Origin: Mycolicibacterium komossense
GTDB taxonomy: Bacteria; Actinomycetota; Actinomycetes; Mycobacteriales; Mycobacteriaceae
Length of the DNA stretch: 64,000 nt
Reading direction: 5' to 3'
Assembly (NCBI RefSeq): GCF_025822605.1
Contig: NZ_JACKTY010000020.1
Location: 360,216 to 424,215 of the forward strand
Part shown: piece by piece, positions 1 to 9,324 of the stretch
Layout of the letters: every line of letters starts with the position of its first letter
Numbering within the stretch: the stretch's first letter is position 1
The notes under the pieces: generated by a model
Databases searched by the model: none
The model's input: the letters and a program-made list of their open reading frames with translations, nothing else
What the model was told of the DNA's origin: nothing
Translations under genes and position numbers: made by a program

Positions 1-91
1 AAGTTTCCTGCGGTAATGATCTGATTCTATGTGTGCTGAATCATGCTGTCGACATCAATTGCGCACGATCCAGCGAATGCTGTCCCATCAG

Positions 92-3000
92 TCACTCTGG
101 TGACCCCACGAGCACTCCCTCGATCGCGCCATCGCTGGTGACCAATAATCCACGCCCGGGCGCTAGTTGCTGAGCGCTCGTTCTGCCGAATACTTTGACG
201 GCGGCCGGATCGTTGTCCATGAACAATGTCGGTGAACGCGAACTCGTCATCTTCTGTAGGAACGGGTTCATCACCGAAACGCCGGCCCAGTTTCCGGGCA
301 GGCGGGACATGATCACGTGCAGCCCCACTTCGCGGCTGCGTTCGATCAGGGCCCACAGCGGCGCGGTGGCGGCCTGCTTACCCAGCACACCGTTGGGACG
401 CAACTCCTGCTCATCGTCGATGAGCACGAAGTGATGCGGCCCCTCCCAGGCGGCGCGTTTGAGCAGCTCCTCCTGGCTCAGCCCCGACGGTGGCAGGCGC
501 TGCTGCAGCAGTTGCGTGAGCTCAGCGATGGCCTGGTCGATATCGTCGACGGTATAGGCGTAGGCGCGCACATGCGGGCCCTGCATGCGCCCGATCAGCG
601 CGGTCTTCGGATCGATGACGGTGATCTGCGCCTGCTCCGGGGTATACCGGCTCATGATCGCCTGACCCACCGCTGCCAGAGTCGTGGTCTTGCCGCAGCC
701 CTGGCGTCCGATCACGGACAGATTGGGGGTACTGCGCAGCGGCAGGGCCACCGGGGCCAGGCCGCTCTCTCCGATGGCGAAGGGCAGGTTCAACGGGTCG
801 GCAGCCGCAGGGGTCGTGGCGAATGCCTCGACGACCTCGCGCAAAGCGATGTGCTCGGGCAGCCGGGCCAGCGTTTCGACCCGCTCCAGACCCGTGTTCG
901 CCGCGATCACGGCGCCCACCTGGCGAACGGTGATGCGTTCGCCCTGGGGGCCGGAGATCTCCGGTACCCCCATCAGCAACTCGTGGCCCTGCCTGCTCAC
1001 GCCGAACCCCGGCCGATCCAACGTGTGGCGGGCCGCCCGGCGATGGTCGATACCCGTGCCCATCTGTGTTTCATCCGGGTTGCTCAACCGAAGTTGGATG
1101 CGGGCGTTCGACACATTCAGCAGGGCCTGCTTCTGCCCGACCAGCCAGGCGTTGGAACTGGTCATCACGTGCACTCCATAGGACAGGCCCTGCCTGGCCA
1201 CCGAGATGGCCCGGTCCCCGAGGCCGTAGTCCTTGTCGTAGAGGTCACCGAAGTTGTCGATCACCAGGAAAACATCGCCGAACTTGTCGTTCGGATCGGT
1301 GCCCGCGCCCCCGGCCGGGCCGAATCGCCGCTCCCGGAAATCCGAGATGTCGATCTGATAATGCTTGAAGGCGGCCTCCCTCGCCCGGATGATTCCCTCG
1401 AGTGTCGAGATCGTCCGCGAAACTCCTTCGGTATCCGACAGACTCACGACACCGGCGACATGCGGGAGCTCCTCGATGGGAAACAGCGAGGCCCCGATGC
1501 AGAAGAAGGTCACCCGGTCGGGCCGGTACATCAGCGCCGCTGACGTCATCAGGGTCATCAACGTGGTCGACTTCCCGCGCTGCGCGGTGGCCACCACCAT
1601 GATGTTGTCCATCTCGACGTCGATGACGTGGACCCGCTGCGCATGGTCCTCCGGGATGTCCTCGATGGCGATCGGGAAGATCAGGCCGGGGTTCTGTCCG
1701 TAGTCGACGTGCCACGGCTTGCCCCGCCAGCGCAATACCAGGTCATCAGCCTTCTCACTGACTTCCAGCGGCGGCAGCCAGATCTGGTGCGGCGCCTTGA
1801 TCTGAGTGGCGAGCAGCGACTCCCTGATCACGTCGAGCAGCTTCTTCTTCTTGAAACCGTCTGCGTGGTAAAGGAACTCGTCGGGCTCATCAGGCTCGTC
1901 GGCGGACGCCAGCGCCGCGTTGTCCTCATCGGTGAGCGGCTGGTATTCCCACGTCAGCGATCGGGGCTGGGTGAAGCTGACGTCGACAGTCTTGTCGACG
2001 TTGACGGCCTTCTTCGGCAGGACGAACGGGGCCGAGACATAGAAGCAGCGGAACGGTTCCAGATCGCGCGGGCCCACTTTGAGCAACGCATAACCGGCCT
2101 CTTTCGACGGCAGGTGCAGCGCGGCATCGCTGCTGATCACGTCGCGAGAATCTTCGGCGGTCTCCGCGCGCAGCGCCACCCGGAAGGCCAAGTTGCTCTT
2201 GGCCTTACTCAGTGACGAGAGGTCAAGTCGCTGGCCGCCGAGGGTGAAGAAGACGTTACAGCCACGACCTTCCTGACCGATGTGGATGACGAGGTCGATC
2301 CATTCGGGGTGATGGTGGAACAGCTCGAGATACTCGTCGATGATGACCAACAAGATGGGGACCGGCTCCAGGTCGCGACCGGCGAGCCGCATCTCCTCGT
2401 ACTCGTTAGCGTCCCGGGCACCGGCGTCCTTGAACAGTCGGTAACGCCTGGCGATTTCGCCGTCGACGGCTTTGCGCATGCGCTCGGCGAGGTGGCGGTC
2501 ATCCTTGCCCAGGTTTGACAGTGAACCCGCGACGTGCGGCAGTCCCTCCAGGTCCTGAGCCGCCGACTCGAACTTCATATCGACGAAGATCACGATGAAT
2601 GTCTCCGGCGAATGCGTCAGGGCGATCCCGTTGCACAGCGACAGGAAGTACTCGGATTTGCCCGAGCCGGAAGTTCCGATCACGACGGAGTGGAAGCCGA
2701 AGCCACCGAAATCCTTGGCGCGCAAGACGATGTACTGCAGTTCGCCGCCCGGCTTCACCCCGACGGGCACCATCGCCCACTTCGCGTCGCCGCGACCGCG
2801 GCTGTCCGCCCACAATTTGTCGACATCGAGCTGACGTGGGTCGCTGATACCCAACGCCCGCAACAGCTCCCCGCCCTGGCTGTCCATTCCCGACAACTCG
2901 TCGGCACTCATCGGCGACCACCGGGCGATGGCCCTGGCATAGCGATCCGCGGTGCTCTCGGCGAGCATGTCGGCCACCCCGTAAAAGGCTCCGCGATGCC

Positions 3001-4171
3001 GTAGCCTGCCCTCCCGAAGTTCGAAGCGCTCGTCCTCGTCGGTGAAACCGACACCCGAACCGTGACGGGTAGCCAACCGCAACACCGTGATTCCGGCCAT
3101 CCCCTTCTGGCCGGTGACGCCTTCCCACTGCTCGGGAGTCCCGACGTTGTCGTCGACGATCACCCAGTGCGGGCCCAGCGCCGAACTGGTCATCGCCTCC
3201 GCCGGTGACGGCATGGACAGCGGGCTGCTGCCGGTCGGGGGCGCCCACGGGCCGCGACCCTTGCGGTGCAGCTCGGCATCTAGGGCGTCTTCGAGTTCGG
3301 TGGGCGAGGTGAACACCAGGCGCCGCAGGCCGCACGCGTCGAACATCTCGTCATGCTGGTTGTGGGGCAACCACACCAGCCACGACCACTTCTCGGGATG
3401 GCGGGTGACCACCATCAGCTTGACGTCGCCGGGGCTGTGGTACACCGCCAGCGAGCAGAGTACCGCCCTGATGAACGCGTGCAGCTCGCCCATATCGTCG
3501 CCGGTGAAACTGAATCCAGGCTTCGAGCGCAGGTTGAGCACCTTGCCGATACCGCGAATCTTGCTCTGCTCCAGGATGAAATCGCGGAGGGCGCGGCCGG
3601 TGACGGGCTCCAGCTCTTCGCCTACCGGAACCTCGGGCCACTGCAGGCTTACCGCCGAATCGCTGGCCTGCTGGATGCCGATCCCGAGCCGGACATCGAG
3701 GAAATCCTGATCGGTGGGACGCCGTTCCCACATGCGCGGACCACCGATGACATTGTCGAGGCTCTGCGGGTCGCCGTGCACGAAAAGCTGGCTGCGGCGC
3801 TGATCCTGGGCAGCCCGCTGCACTTCGTCGCGGTCCTCGTCGAGCTGCCGGAGGTAGACCCGGCGCTGCTTCTCTTGCTCGCCCCAACTGATCTTGCGGC
3901 CACGACCCATTCGCCCGCTGAACATCATCGCGCCGAAACCGACCAGGCCGATCATCGGGAAGAAGCCGGACTGCAGTGACCGGATACCCGAGGTGTACAT
4001 CACCACCAACGTGCCGATGATGCCCACCAGCAGCGCCGGAATCGCGATCATCAGCAAGATGTTTCGCGGCTCACGCTCCGGCAGTGCCAACGGGGCGGCC
4101 ACCGCAACCCTGGCCGGCGGCACCGAGGGCGGGGCTTTGCGTTGCCCGCGTACGAAACCTCGCTTCGACAC
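92..4171 (-). CDS. eccC2: ESX-2-like type VII secretion ATPase EccC
   Basis: Membrane-anchored motor ATPase of a type VII (ESX) secretion system, which recognises and drives WXG100/PE-PPE substrates through the inner-membrane EccBCDE complex. Two membrane helices lie near residues 37-55 and 66-85. Three FtsK/SpoIIIE-type ATPase domains follow, with Walker A loops near residue 497 (GTSGSGKS), 860 (TAQRGKS) and 1157 (GRQGCGKT). Walker B of domain 1 is VIIDEYLEL, while domain 2 has the weaker VIDN. It is a single 1359-residue chain, unlike the split EccCa/EccCb of ESX-1. The GTG start lies one base after the eccB stop, so the two are co-transcribed. The sequence looks closest to my memory of EccC2 (Rv3894c); assignment to ESX-2 is by resemblance and gene order. 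Confidence 0.9.
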   Translation of the reverse strand: MSKRGFVRGQRKAPPSVPPARVAVAAPLALPEREPRNILLMIAIPALLVGIIGTLVVMYTSGIRSLQSGFFPMIGLVGFGAMMFSGRMGRGRKISWGEQEKQRRVYLRQLDEDRDEVQRAAQDQRRSQLFVHGDPQSLDNVIGGPRMWERRPTDQDFLDVRLGIGIQQASDSAVSLQWPEVPVGEELEPVTGRALRDFILEQSKIRGIGKVLNLRSKPGFSFTGDDMGELHAFIRAVLCSLAVYHSPGDVKLMVVTRHPEKWSWLVWLPHNQHDEMFDACGLRRLVFTSPTELEDALDAELHRKGRGPWAPPTGSSPLSMPSPAEAMTSSALGPHWVIVDDNVGTPEQWEGVTGQKGMAGITVLRLATRHGSGVGFTDEDERFELREGRLRHRGAFYGVADMLAESTADRYARAIARWSPMSADELSGMDSQGGELLRALGISDPRQLDVDKLWADSRGRGDAKWAMVPVGVKPGGELQYIVLRAKDFGGFGFHSVVIGTSGSGKSEYFLSLCNGIALTHSPETFIVIFVDMKFESAAQDLEGLPHVAGSLSNLGKDDRHLAERMRKAVDGEIARRYRLFKDAGARDANEYEEMRLAGRDLEPVPILLVIIDEYLELFHHHPEWIDLVIHIGQEGRGCNVFFTLGGQRLDLSSLSKAKSNLAFRVALRAETAEDSRDVISSDAALHLPSKEAGYALLKVGPRDLEPFRCFYVSAPFVLPKKAVNVDKTVDVSFTQPRSLTWEYQPLTDEDNAALASADEPDEPDEFLYHADGFKKKKLLDVIRESLLATQIKAPHQIWLPPLEVSEKADDLVLRWRGKPWHVDYGQNPGLIFPIAIEDIPEDHAQRVHVIDVEMDNIMVVATAQRGKSTTLMTLMTSAALMYRPDRVTFFCIGASLFPIEELPHVAGVVSLSDTEGVSRTISTLEGIIRAREAAFKHYQIDISDFRERRFGPAGGAGTDPNDKFGDVFLVIDNFGDLYDKDYGLGDRAISVARQGLSYGVHVMTSSNAWLVGQKQALLNVSNARIQLRLSNPDETQMGTGIDHRRAARHTLDRPGFGVSRQGHELLMGVPEISGPQGERITVRQVGAVIAANTGLERVETLARLPEHIALREVVEAFATTPAAADPLNLPFAIGESGLAPVALPLRSTPNLSVIGRQGCGKTTTLAAVGQAIMSRYTPEQAQITVIDPKTALIGRMQGPHVRAYAYTVDDIDQAIAELTQLLQQRLPPSGLSQEELLKRAAWEGPHHFVLIDDEQELRPNGVLGKQAATAPLWALIERSREVGLHVIMSRLPGNWAGVSVMNPFLQKMTSSRSPTLFMDNDPAAVKVFGRTSAQQLAPGRGLLVTSDGAIEGVLVGSPE

Positions 4172-4172
4172 G

Positions 4173-5669
4173 TTAACCTCCCGCGTTCTGTTGAGCAGCG
4201 TCCGGAATCAGGGCGGCCGTTCCGCCGCCGGGCAGGGTGTCCCGCGCCAGTAGCGCCGCGGTCCGGCTGACGGCCGGGCCGGCCGCGAACGTGCGGACGA
4301 TGGGCCACGGCGCCTGCACGGCCCTGGCTGGATCGAGCCCGAGCGCCTTCAATGTCTTGTCGTCCCAGTCGATTCCGTATCGGACACCCTGCGGTGACAC
4401 CCAGTAGAGGCTTTCCCTGGTGTCCGATGTCGCCACGCCACTGGTGGTTGCCACAAAGTTCGCCGCACCTGGCAGGACCAACGTCTGGTCCGCTTCCACG
4501 GAGTCCGGGTCGCGGTCGTCGCGGACCAGCTGCACCAGATGCGAGTCCATCGCCGGCGAAACCGGCAGACCCTTGCCGTTGAGCACCGCGATACTGGCCT
4601 GCCGATCGGTGGACTGCTTCTCCCAACCCACGCAGGTGACCGGATTTGCGGTCGTATCAATGAAATTCAGCTTGCCTGCGGGATAGAACCCGACGTTGAG
4701 AGCATCGAGGTCCGGGATGTCGACGAGCTTATCCGGTGAGACCAACTGCGGGGCACTGGAGGACTGGGAAACCGAAGTTCGCAGCAGATCCGCGACGAAC
4801 GCGGTGATCTTCTGTACCCCGCCGGGCAGCAGGACGTAGAAGCCGCTGACCGTCCCAGCGGAATCCCGCGACTCCAAAACGGTGCCGACGACGGAACCGG
4901 GCAGGAACTGCGAGGGTGTACCCAGGCCTGGAATATCCGGCACCACAATGGGTTCGGTGGCGGGCATCGCGTCGAACAGTGCGTTGGAAATCGCGATTGG
5001 GTGCGTGACGCCCGGATCGAGGCCGAGGTTGAAGGTCAGCGACCGATCGACGGGGTCGATCTGCGAGCGCTTCCCGCCCCAAATCACATAGGTCCCGTCA
5101 CCATGGGTGGCCAACACCGCCTGGCTGGGGTCCATTGCGGATGCCCGACCGAAAGCCGAGAGTGGCCCGGCGATCGAGGTGACCATCGGGGGTGCGATCG
5201 TGCCGTTGGCAGGCGCGGTATCGCATACCGCCCAGGCCGACGATCCGCCGCCGTTCATCGTCAGATCGTCTGGCACGCCGGGGATGCCGATCATCGGACC
5301 GGTCGGGTACTTGGCGATCTCGGCGGCATTGACCCAGGTGGGGGTGCCGGCACTACCGGTCGCCAGACGAGCCGAGGTGAGATTCAGCGCCGGGTAGAGG
5401 CGACCGTTCATCTTGGCGTAGACCGCGCCGGTTTCCCGATTGCCGATGATGTTCGAGTCACCGACAAGTCCTGCAGGCTTCATCACATGTAGCAACGCCA
5501 TCCAACCGACGCCGATGAGCATGAACACGATCGACAGGACGACGGCGGCCTGCTGCTTGCGGTCATCGTGTTTCATCCGTACGGAGAACCGGGTGATCGC
5601 AGCCTTGAGCCGCCTGTTGTAGAACAAATGACCGGAATTCTGGTCACGGTTCGACAGATTCAGCGGCAC
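4173..5669 (-). CDS. eccB2: ESX-2-like type VII secretion protein EccB
   Basis: Core ESX component with a short cytoplasmic N-terminus, one membrane helix (about residues 42-62, VVLSIVFMLIGVGWMALL) and a large periplasmic domain. The N-terminus PLNLSNRDQNSGHLFYNRR and the motif YPALNLTSARLATG are typical of EccB and look closest to EccB2. I chose the GTG at 5669 because AAAGGA lies about 10 bases upstream; the frame stays open to 5732 but lacks a good ribosome site there. The protein is then 498 residues. The eccC start follows the stop after one base. Confidence 0.88.
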   Translation of the reverse strand: MPLNLSNRDQNSGHLFYNRRLKAAITRFSVRMKHDDRKQQAAVVLSIVFMLIGVGWMALLHVMKPAGLVGDSNIIGNRETGAVYAKMNGRLYPALNLTSARLATGSAGTPTWVNAAEIAKYPTGPMIGIPGVPDDLTMNGGGSSAWAVCDTAPANGTIAPPMVTSIAGPLSAFGRASAMDPSQAVLATHGDGTYVIWGGKRSQIDPVDRSLTFNLGLDPGVTHPIAISNALFDAMPATEPIVVPDIPGLGTPSQFLPGSVVGTVLESRDSAGTVSGFYVLLPGGVQKITAFVADLLRTSVSQSSSAPQLVSPDKLVDIPDLDALNVGFYPAGKLNFIDTTANPVTCVGWEKQSTDRQASIAVLNGKGLPVSPAMDSHLVQLVRDDRDPDSVEADQTLVLPGAANFVATTSGVATSDTRESLYWVSPQGVRYGIDWDDKTLKALGLDPARAVQAPWPIVRTFAAGPAVSRTAALLARDTLPGGGTAALIPDAAQQNAGG

Positions 5670-5913
5670 GCTCGATATCCTTTCGGCGGACAACTTCGGG
5701 CCAGACAAAGTGCAACCTGTCTTGTTGCCCATGGCCGTGGGGCGTCAAGTGCACCGGAATCATCCGTGGCTCCACGATAACGGGCGGCAGTGGCACCCGG
5801 TGACGGAAATTCCGAGCTGGCCTCGGCTGACTGGCAGCCGCGATCACTATCGTCACTTGGGCCACAGCCGTAGCGGTCCGACCCTGCTCTGACAAAGCCC
5901 AGCTCAGTTGCCA

Positions 5914-6267
5914 TCAATGCAGCCGTCCCCCGTAGCGCTCCGCATTGTCGGTCTCGGCTTCCTGCCTGAGGGCGCCGAACGCGGCGTTGAGGCGCTCTGC
6001 CAGCTCACCGTGGCTGTAGTCGGTCATCACGCGCGGATTCAGTGTCAATTCGACGAGTTTTCCGTCCGAATTAGCAGTGGCGTGAATATCCCCGAGATCA
6101 ACGCTGTAGGTAATTCGTTCCGCCTCGGCGACCAACGCCTCCCATTTATCGGCGGCGGCGCGTAATTCGCGCAGGATCTCATCAACAAGGGCTTTATCAC
6201 TGCGCCCACCATCAACGGCCCGCCCCGACACCACCCCAGTATGTCGACCCTGTTCGAGCAGCGTCAA
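5914..6267 (-). CDS. YbaB/EspL-like small ESX accessory protein
   Basis: A 117-residue protein with the layout of the YbaB/EbfC fold: an N-terminal helix (VDEILRELRAAADKWEAL), a beta strand pair (ITYSVDLGDIHATANSDGKL, then VELTLNP) and a C-terminal helix (ELAERLNAAFGALRQEA). EspL of ESX-1 has the same architecture, so a chaperone-like or accessory role in ESX secretion is the best inference. It lies in the minus-strand run about 240 bases upstream of eccB. The start is uncertain: GTG codons at 6234 and 6231 would remove a non-conserved-looking leader. Confidence 0.65.
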   Translation of the reverse strand: MTLLEQGRHTGVVSGRAVDGGRSDKALVDEILRELRAAADKWEALVAEAERITYSVDLGDIHATANSDGKLVELTLNPRVMTDYSHGELAERLNAAFGALRQEAETDNAERYGGRLH

Positions 6268-6324
6268 TTCATCCGGTCGCAGCGTTGCAAAAACCCTGAC
6301 AGTGCACTGCCAGCAACATATGCG

Positions 6325-7788
6325 TCAGCTCTGCGGGCCCCAGCTGCTGGGCGGTGGCGCACTCAGCGCCGTGAACCACGCGAAGTGGTAGTTGGCCGAA
6401 GTCTGGTCACCACTGGCAATCGCTTCCGTCGCCGCCAGTAGCAGGCAGTTGAGCAGCACCGCGGGTTCGACATCGGGGTAACGAGCCAGCAGTTGATAGC
6501 GGATGGTGTCCAGATGCACCCGCAGGACGTCGAGTTCCGCCTCGACCACACCGGTCCCGGCCGCCCCCGCCTTCGCCATCGTGTGAACCATCCGGGGCAG
6601 ACCGTCGCGCCAGTGGGTCAGCTCGGTCAGCTGCCAGCCGAGGTCGTCGACGGGCTCGGTCCGGCGTGCGACAGTGGAGGCCATCGTGGCCCCGAACTGC
6701 GACGCGTCGCCGAACGAGTCGCCCGGGGTGTACGTCGCCGACAACACAGTCGGGCCGAGCAGGGCCGCCGCGCTCCCCCGCCGACGGTCCGGCTCCAGCA
6801 GGCTCACGCCCGCAGGCAGTTCGATGCCCGGCGGGATCCAGCCGTGGGCGAGGTCGGTCACGAGCAGTGTCGTACCGTCCTCACGCTGCCCGACCGCCCA
6901 CTTGAGTCCCGGTTCCTGCCTGGCGACATACAACACGAGCCGACGCAGCCGATGCTCGTCGGACTCGCGCGGAGGCTGCGGTACGACGACTTCGCTGACT
7001 GACTCGATCAGAACCGGCTCGGGCCTGCTGACCGGGCGGGGCGCATCCCGGGTGATGACCTCGGGCTCTTGTTCGGCTTCGGCTTCTGCTTCTGCTTCTG
7101 CTTCTGCTTCTCTGACGACTGCTCGCACGACGGCTGCCTCGTCGAGTTCGACAGGCACCGGGACGTCCTCCTGGGGGAACTCCTCCTCGGAGACGTCCTC
7201 GCGCTCTGGTGCGTCGATTTCCTCGACGGCGCGGTTGCGGGACAGCTCTTCCCTGGGCCAGGCGGCGTGACGTGGCGTCGGCTCGGGCCGGGGGAACACG
7301 CGGGTCGGTTCCGCTCGGATGGGTTCCTCGACGGGTGGGACGACCGGCGCCGGCGTCTCGGCGGCTGTTCCCAAACTGAGGTATTCCGGCGAGAATCCCA
7401 GCGGTTCCCTGCGGAGTTGGCGAATTGTCGATTCGGCTCGCAGCACCGCGAAGGCCCTCGCCACGTTGATGACCCTGGCTTCCTCGGCCTCCTGGACGTC
7501 CGGTGGGAGGCCCGCTTCGCTGATGGCGCGCAGCTTCTCATTGGCGGAGGTCGCGATCCGTCGCAGATCTCGGTCGAGATACTCTGCGATAGTGGCGGTT
7601 TCGGGAGTCACCCGCGCAAGTTCCGCCGGCCACAGGCCGCCGAGGACCAACGGCGTGCAATCCTTGGGCGTCCGAAATGTCGGAACCGAGAGGGCCTGCT
7701 CCGTGGCCCTCTTCATGCGCTGACGCGCTGATTTCCGAAAGATCGCCACCGGGTTAGCGTACCGGGCTCCCCAGTACCCCTTCAGCAC
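6325..7788 (-). CDS. ESX-locus accessory protein, 487 residues, acidic EA-repeat linker
   Basis: Unnamed protein of the ESX-2-like cluster. Residues about 25-135 form a helical N-terminal domain. A long Pro/Glu-rich low-complexity linker follows, with an EA dipeptide run near residues 225-240. A folded C-terminal half follows (LRRLVLYVARQEPGLKWAVG onward), ending in a helical module (WQLTELTHWRDGLPRMVH onward). This N-domain/linker/C-domain plan is shared with hypothetical proteins of mycobacterial ESX loci; I vaguely connect the C-terminal part with DUF5631/DUF5632 but cannot confirm that. The start may be the GTG at 7749. No catalytic motif is visible. Confidence 0.7.
   Translation of the reverse strand: MLKGYWGARYANPVAIFRKSARQRMKRATEQALSVPTFRTPKDCTPLVLGGLWPAELARVTPETATIAEYLDRDLRRIATSANEKLRAISEAGLPPDVQEAEEARVINVARAFAVLRAESTIRQLRREPLGFSPEYLSLGTAAETPAPVVPPVEEPIRAEPTRVFPRPEPTPRHAAWPREELSRNRAVEEIDAPEREDVSEEEFPQEDVPVPVELDEAAVVRAVVREAEAEAEAEAEAEQEPEVITRDAPRPVSRPEPVLIESVSEVVVPQPPRESDEHRLRRLVLYVARQEPGLKWAVGQREDGTTLLVTDLAHGWIPPGIELPAGVSLLEPDRRRGSAAALLGPTVLSATYTPGDSFGDASQFGATMASTVARRTEPVDDLGWQLTELTHWRDGLPRMVHTMAKAGAAGTGVVEAELDVLRVHLDTIRYQLLARYPDVEPAVLLNCLLLAATEAIASGDQTSANYHFAWFTALSAPPPSSWGPQS
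7072..7115. repeat. Hexanucleotide microsatellite coding for EA dipeptides
   Basis: About six near-perfect GCTTCT/GCTTCG units lie inside the linker of the 487-residue protein, giving alternating Glu-Ala on the minus strand. Unit gain or loss keeps frame, so length variation between strains is likely, but on/off switching is not expected. Confidence 0.7.
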
Positions 7789-7843
7789 GGAATTTCTTCG
7801 TCACACCTGTGGCCAGTGAGGTGAATTGTGCACCGACCAGGCT

Positions 7844-8005
7844 GTGAGTAGCGTCGCGGGCATGGAAGATTCGCTGCTACAGCAGCAGCTGGACGAGGTG
7901 CGCGGACTGCTGGCGAAGGCGCGGGAGCTGTTCGGCGCCAATCCAGTAGCTCCGCCGGCCGATATCGTACCGCCCGAGGACACCGTGCAGAACTGGTTGC
8001 ACTGA
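7844..8005 (+). CDS. Small hypothetical protein, 47-53 residues
   Basis: A short plus-strand frame starts at GTG 7844 or ATG 7862 and ends with TGA at 8003-8005. The product is an amphipathic helix (LLQQQLDEVRGLLAKARELF) followed by a Pro-rich acidic tail ending in QNWLH. It lies between the decayed vapC and the 487-residue gene and opposes the surrounding operon. Codon use looks like real coding (G/C at third positions), and the sequence reads like a protein rather than a shadow, but there is no clear ribosome site and I do not recognise a family. Confidence 0.4.
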   Translation: MSSVAGMEDSLLQQQLDEVRGLLAKARELFGANPVAPPADIVPPEDTVQNWLH

Positions 8006-8069
8006 GTTTCGGGGCCGACAGATCCGCTGTTCGCCTTGCACTTTGGCTAGCCGAACAGATCAGGATGCA

Positions 8070-8433
8070 CTCGAGGTTGCCGCGCTCCGCAACCCAGCGA
8101 TGCCGGATGGAAAGGACTTCGGCCGCGATATCGAAGTCCCCGTCGTAGTGGATGAGAGTGAGGTCATGGTCGACGGCTACTGAGCCGATCAGAAGGTCGG
8201 CCATGCCTACCGTCCGATGGCGGCCACCCCGAGCCAGCGATCGCTGGACGCTGAGGGCGGACTGCCAGTGCTCGTCGTTGGTCGGCAGATACTCGTAGGC
8301 CACGCGGCGGTCGGACCAGAGTTGTTCGTAGTCAGTCGGATTGCGTGCACTGTAGAGCGCTTCGGCATCGAGTTGGGCAGTGGTCGCCACCAGACCGGCC
8401 TCGATCAGCGCCACACATCGTCCCGTTCGTGGG
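8070..8433 (-). pseudogene. Decayed VapC-type PIN-domain toxin
   Basis: The minus strand encodes the middle and end of a VapC ribonuclease: IEAGLVATTAQLDAEALYSA, then RTVGMADLLIGSVAVDHDLT, then LIHYDGDFDIAAEVL and RWVAERGNLE. The PIN acidic residues of the later motifs are present, but the N-terminal 30-40 residues with the first catalytic Asp are absent. The remaining frame abuts the end of the vapB remnant directly, which indicates a deletion. There is also no stop after the natural C-terminus; the frame runs on into unrelated sequence. An active toxin is therefore very unlikely. Confidence 0.75.
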
Positions 8434-8613
8434 CGTCGGCCATCGACGCCAGGCCGCCTTCCTGAAGCCACGCAACTTGCCGCCTGCGGGCCGACAACAC
8501 GCGGCGGCCTGCTCCAACGCGCGTCGAACGGTGTCGGTGACACCGGAGGAGTTCAGCTCCTTTTACGCAGCCGCCAGGAGGTCGTCGGCCGGGTCGATCA
8601 AGCGCTTTGTCAT
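8405..8613 (-). pseudogene. Decayed VapB-type antitoxin
   Basis: A good ribosome site (GGAGG) and ATG at 8613 begin MTKRLIDPADDLLAAA, the typical start of a VapB antitoxin. Codon 17 is then TAA (8563-8565). Beyond it the same frame continues with SSGVTDTVRRALEQAAA, and a frameshift moves the rest (RRRQVAWLQEGGLASMADAHE, ending DDVWR and stop) to another frame. Joined, the pieces give a normal VapB of about 70 residues. The gene carries at least one nonsense and one frameshift mutation and precedes the broken vapC. Confidence 0.75.
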
Positions 8614-8674
8614 CGGAGCCGACCTCCATCGAGGTATGTACAAGGTCGGAAAAAGGTATATATCGATGCAGTGC

Positions 8675-8989
8675 TCACGGCGCCAACTCGTGGTCCCGCA
8701 GTGCCGCCACCGCATCATCGAAGTCCGATTTGGTCGGCACTTCCGCGGACGGGGTGTGTCCCGCAGCGAGAATCTCGCCCCGCACCTGCATCAGTGCCTT
8801 CAGATACGACACGTCGGCAGTCAGTTTGATCGCCTCTGCCAGTGACCCCGCGTCGGCCGACATCGCCGCCTCGGTCAGCACGACACTGTGCAGGTAGCCC
8901 CCGCGGCAGCTGCGGAACAGGATGTGACCGCTGGGGTGGACGGCGTCGAACTCCGGATTGAGTTCTGCCGGCGAAAGCGAATCCGTCAT
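8675..8989 (-). CDS. Small ESX-locus protein of unknown function (possibly DUF2694-like)
   Basis: A 104-residue protein beginning MTDSLSPAELNPEFDAVHPS. It has a central segment GHILFRSCRGGYLHSVVLTEAAM and a helical C-terminus. Proteins of this look occur beside ESX genes, and I tentatively associate it with DUF2694, without certainty. It starts 17 bases after the EspC-like gene, in the same direction, so it probably belongs to the same transcript. No signal peptide or catalytic motif is seen. Confidence 0.65.
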   Translation of the reverse strand: MTDSLSPAELNPEFDAVHPSGHILFRSCRGGYLHSVVLTEAAMSADAGSLAEAIKLTADVSYLKALMQVRGEILAAGHTPSAEVPTKSDFDDAVAALRDHELAP

Positions 8990-9006
8990 CGGTAGATCAT
9001 GGCCCG

Positions 9007-9315
9007 TCAGTCGTGCACGTTGCGCAGCGCGGCGGCGGTCTGCGCCTCGTGGTCTTCCCAGTAGTCCGCGGACCGTTTGAGGTTGTCAGCCATCGTCGCG
9101 TGATCGATCGCTTGCTGTTCGTAGCAGCGTCGACGCTGTTCGAGCAGTTCCCGGCCCGCCTCGCGAAGCTCTCCGAAGATCGGTCCGAGGGAATCGAGGC
9201 TCTCCTGGATGGCGTCATGAGTCGCGGGCACGGTCCGCAGGAAGTCCGCGGCGTCACTGTGGTGAACCGCGGCATTGCGCAGGCTGTCCGGTTCGACGCG
9301 GATGATGTCGGCCAT
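9007..9315 (-). CDS. EspC-like ESX secretion-associated protein (DUF2580 type)
   Basis: A 102-residue all-helical protein starting MADIIRVEPDSLRNAAVHHS, matching the typical start of EspC/DUF2580 proteins (a val-pro-less 'V-x-P-x-x-L-x-x-x-A-x-x-H' pattern). These are WXG100-sized helical hairpins secreted by, or associated with, ESX systems. It begins 9 bases after the stop of the 506-residue gene and ends 17 bases before the next gene. I did not find a clear YxxxD/E export signal. It is a candidate substrate of this ESX-2-like system. Confidence 0.72.
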   Translation of the reverse strand: MADIIRVEPDSLRNAAVHHSDAADFLRTVPATHDAIQESLDSLGPIFGELREAGRELLEQRRRCYEQQAIDHATMADNLKRSADYWEDHEAQTAAALRNVHD

Positions 9316-9324
9316 CGCTGTCTC

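Noticed and set aside
317..1543. Long plus-strand open frame opposite eccC
   Set aside because: It is a high-GC shadow of the EccC ATPase gene with no start context and Gln/Arg-rich nonsense composition.
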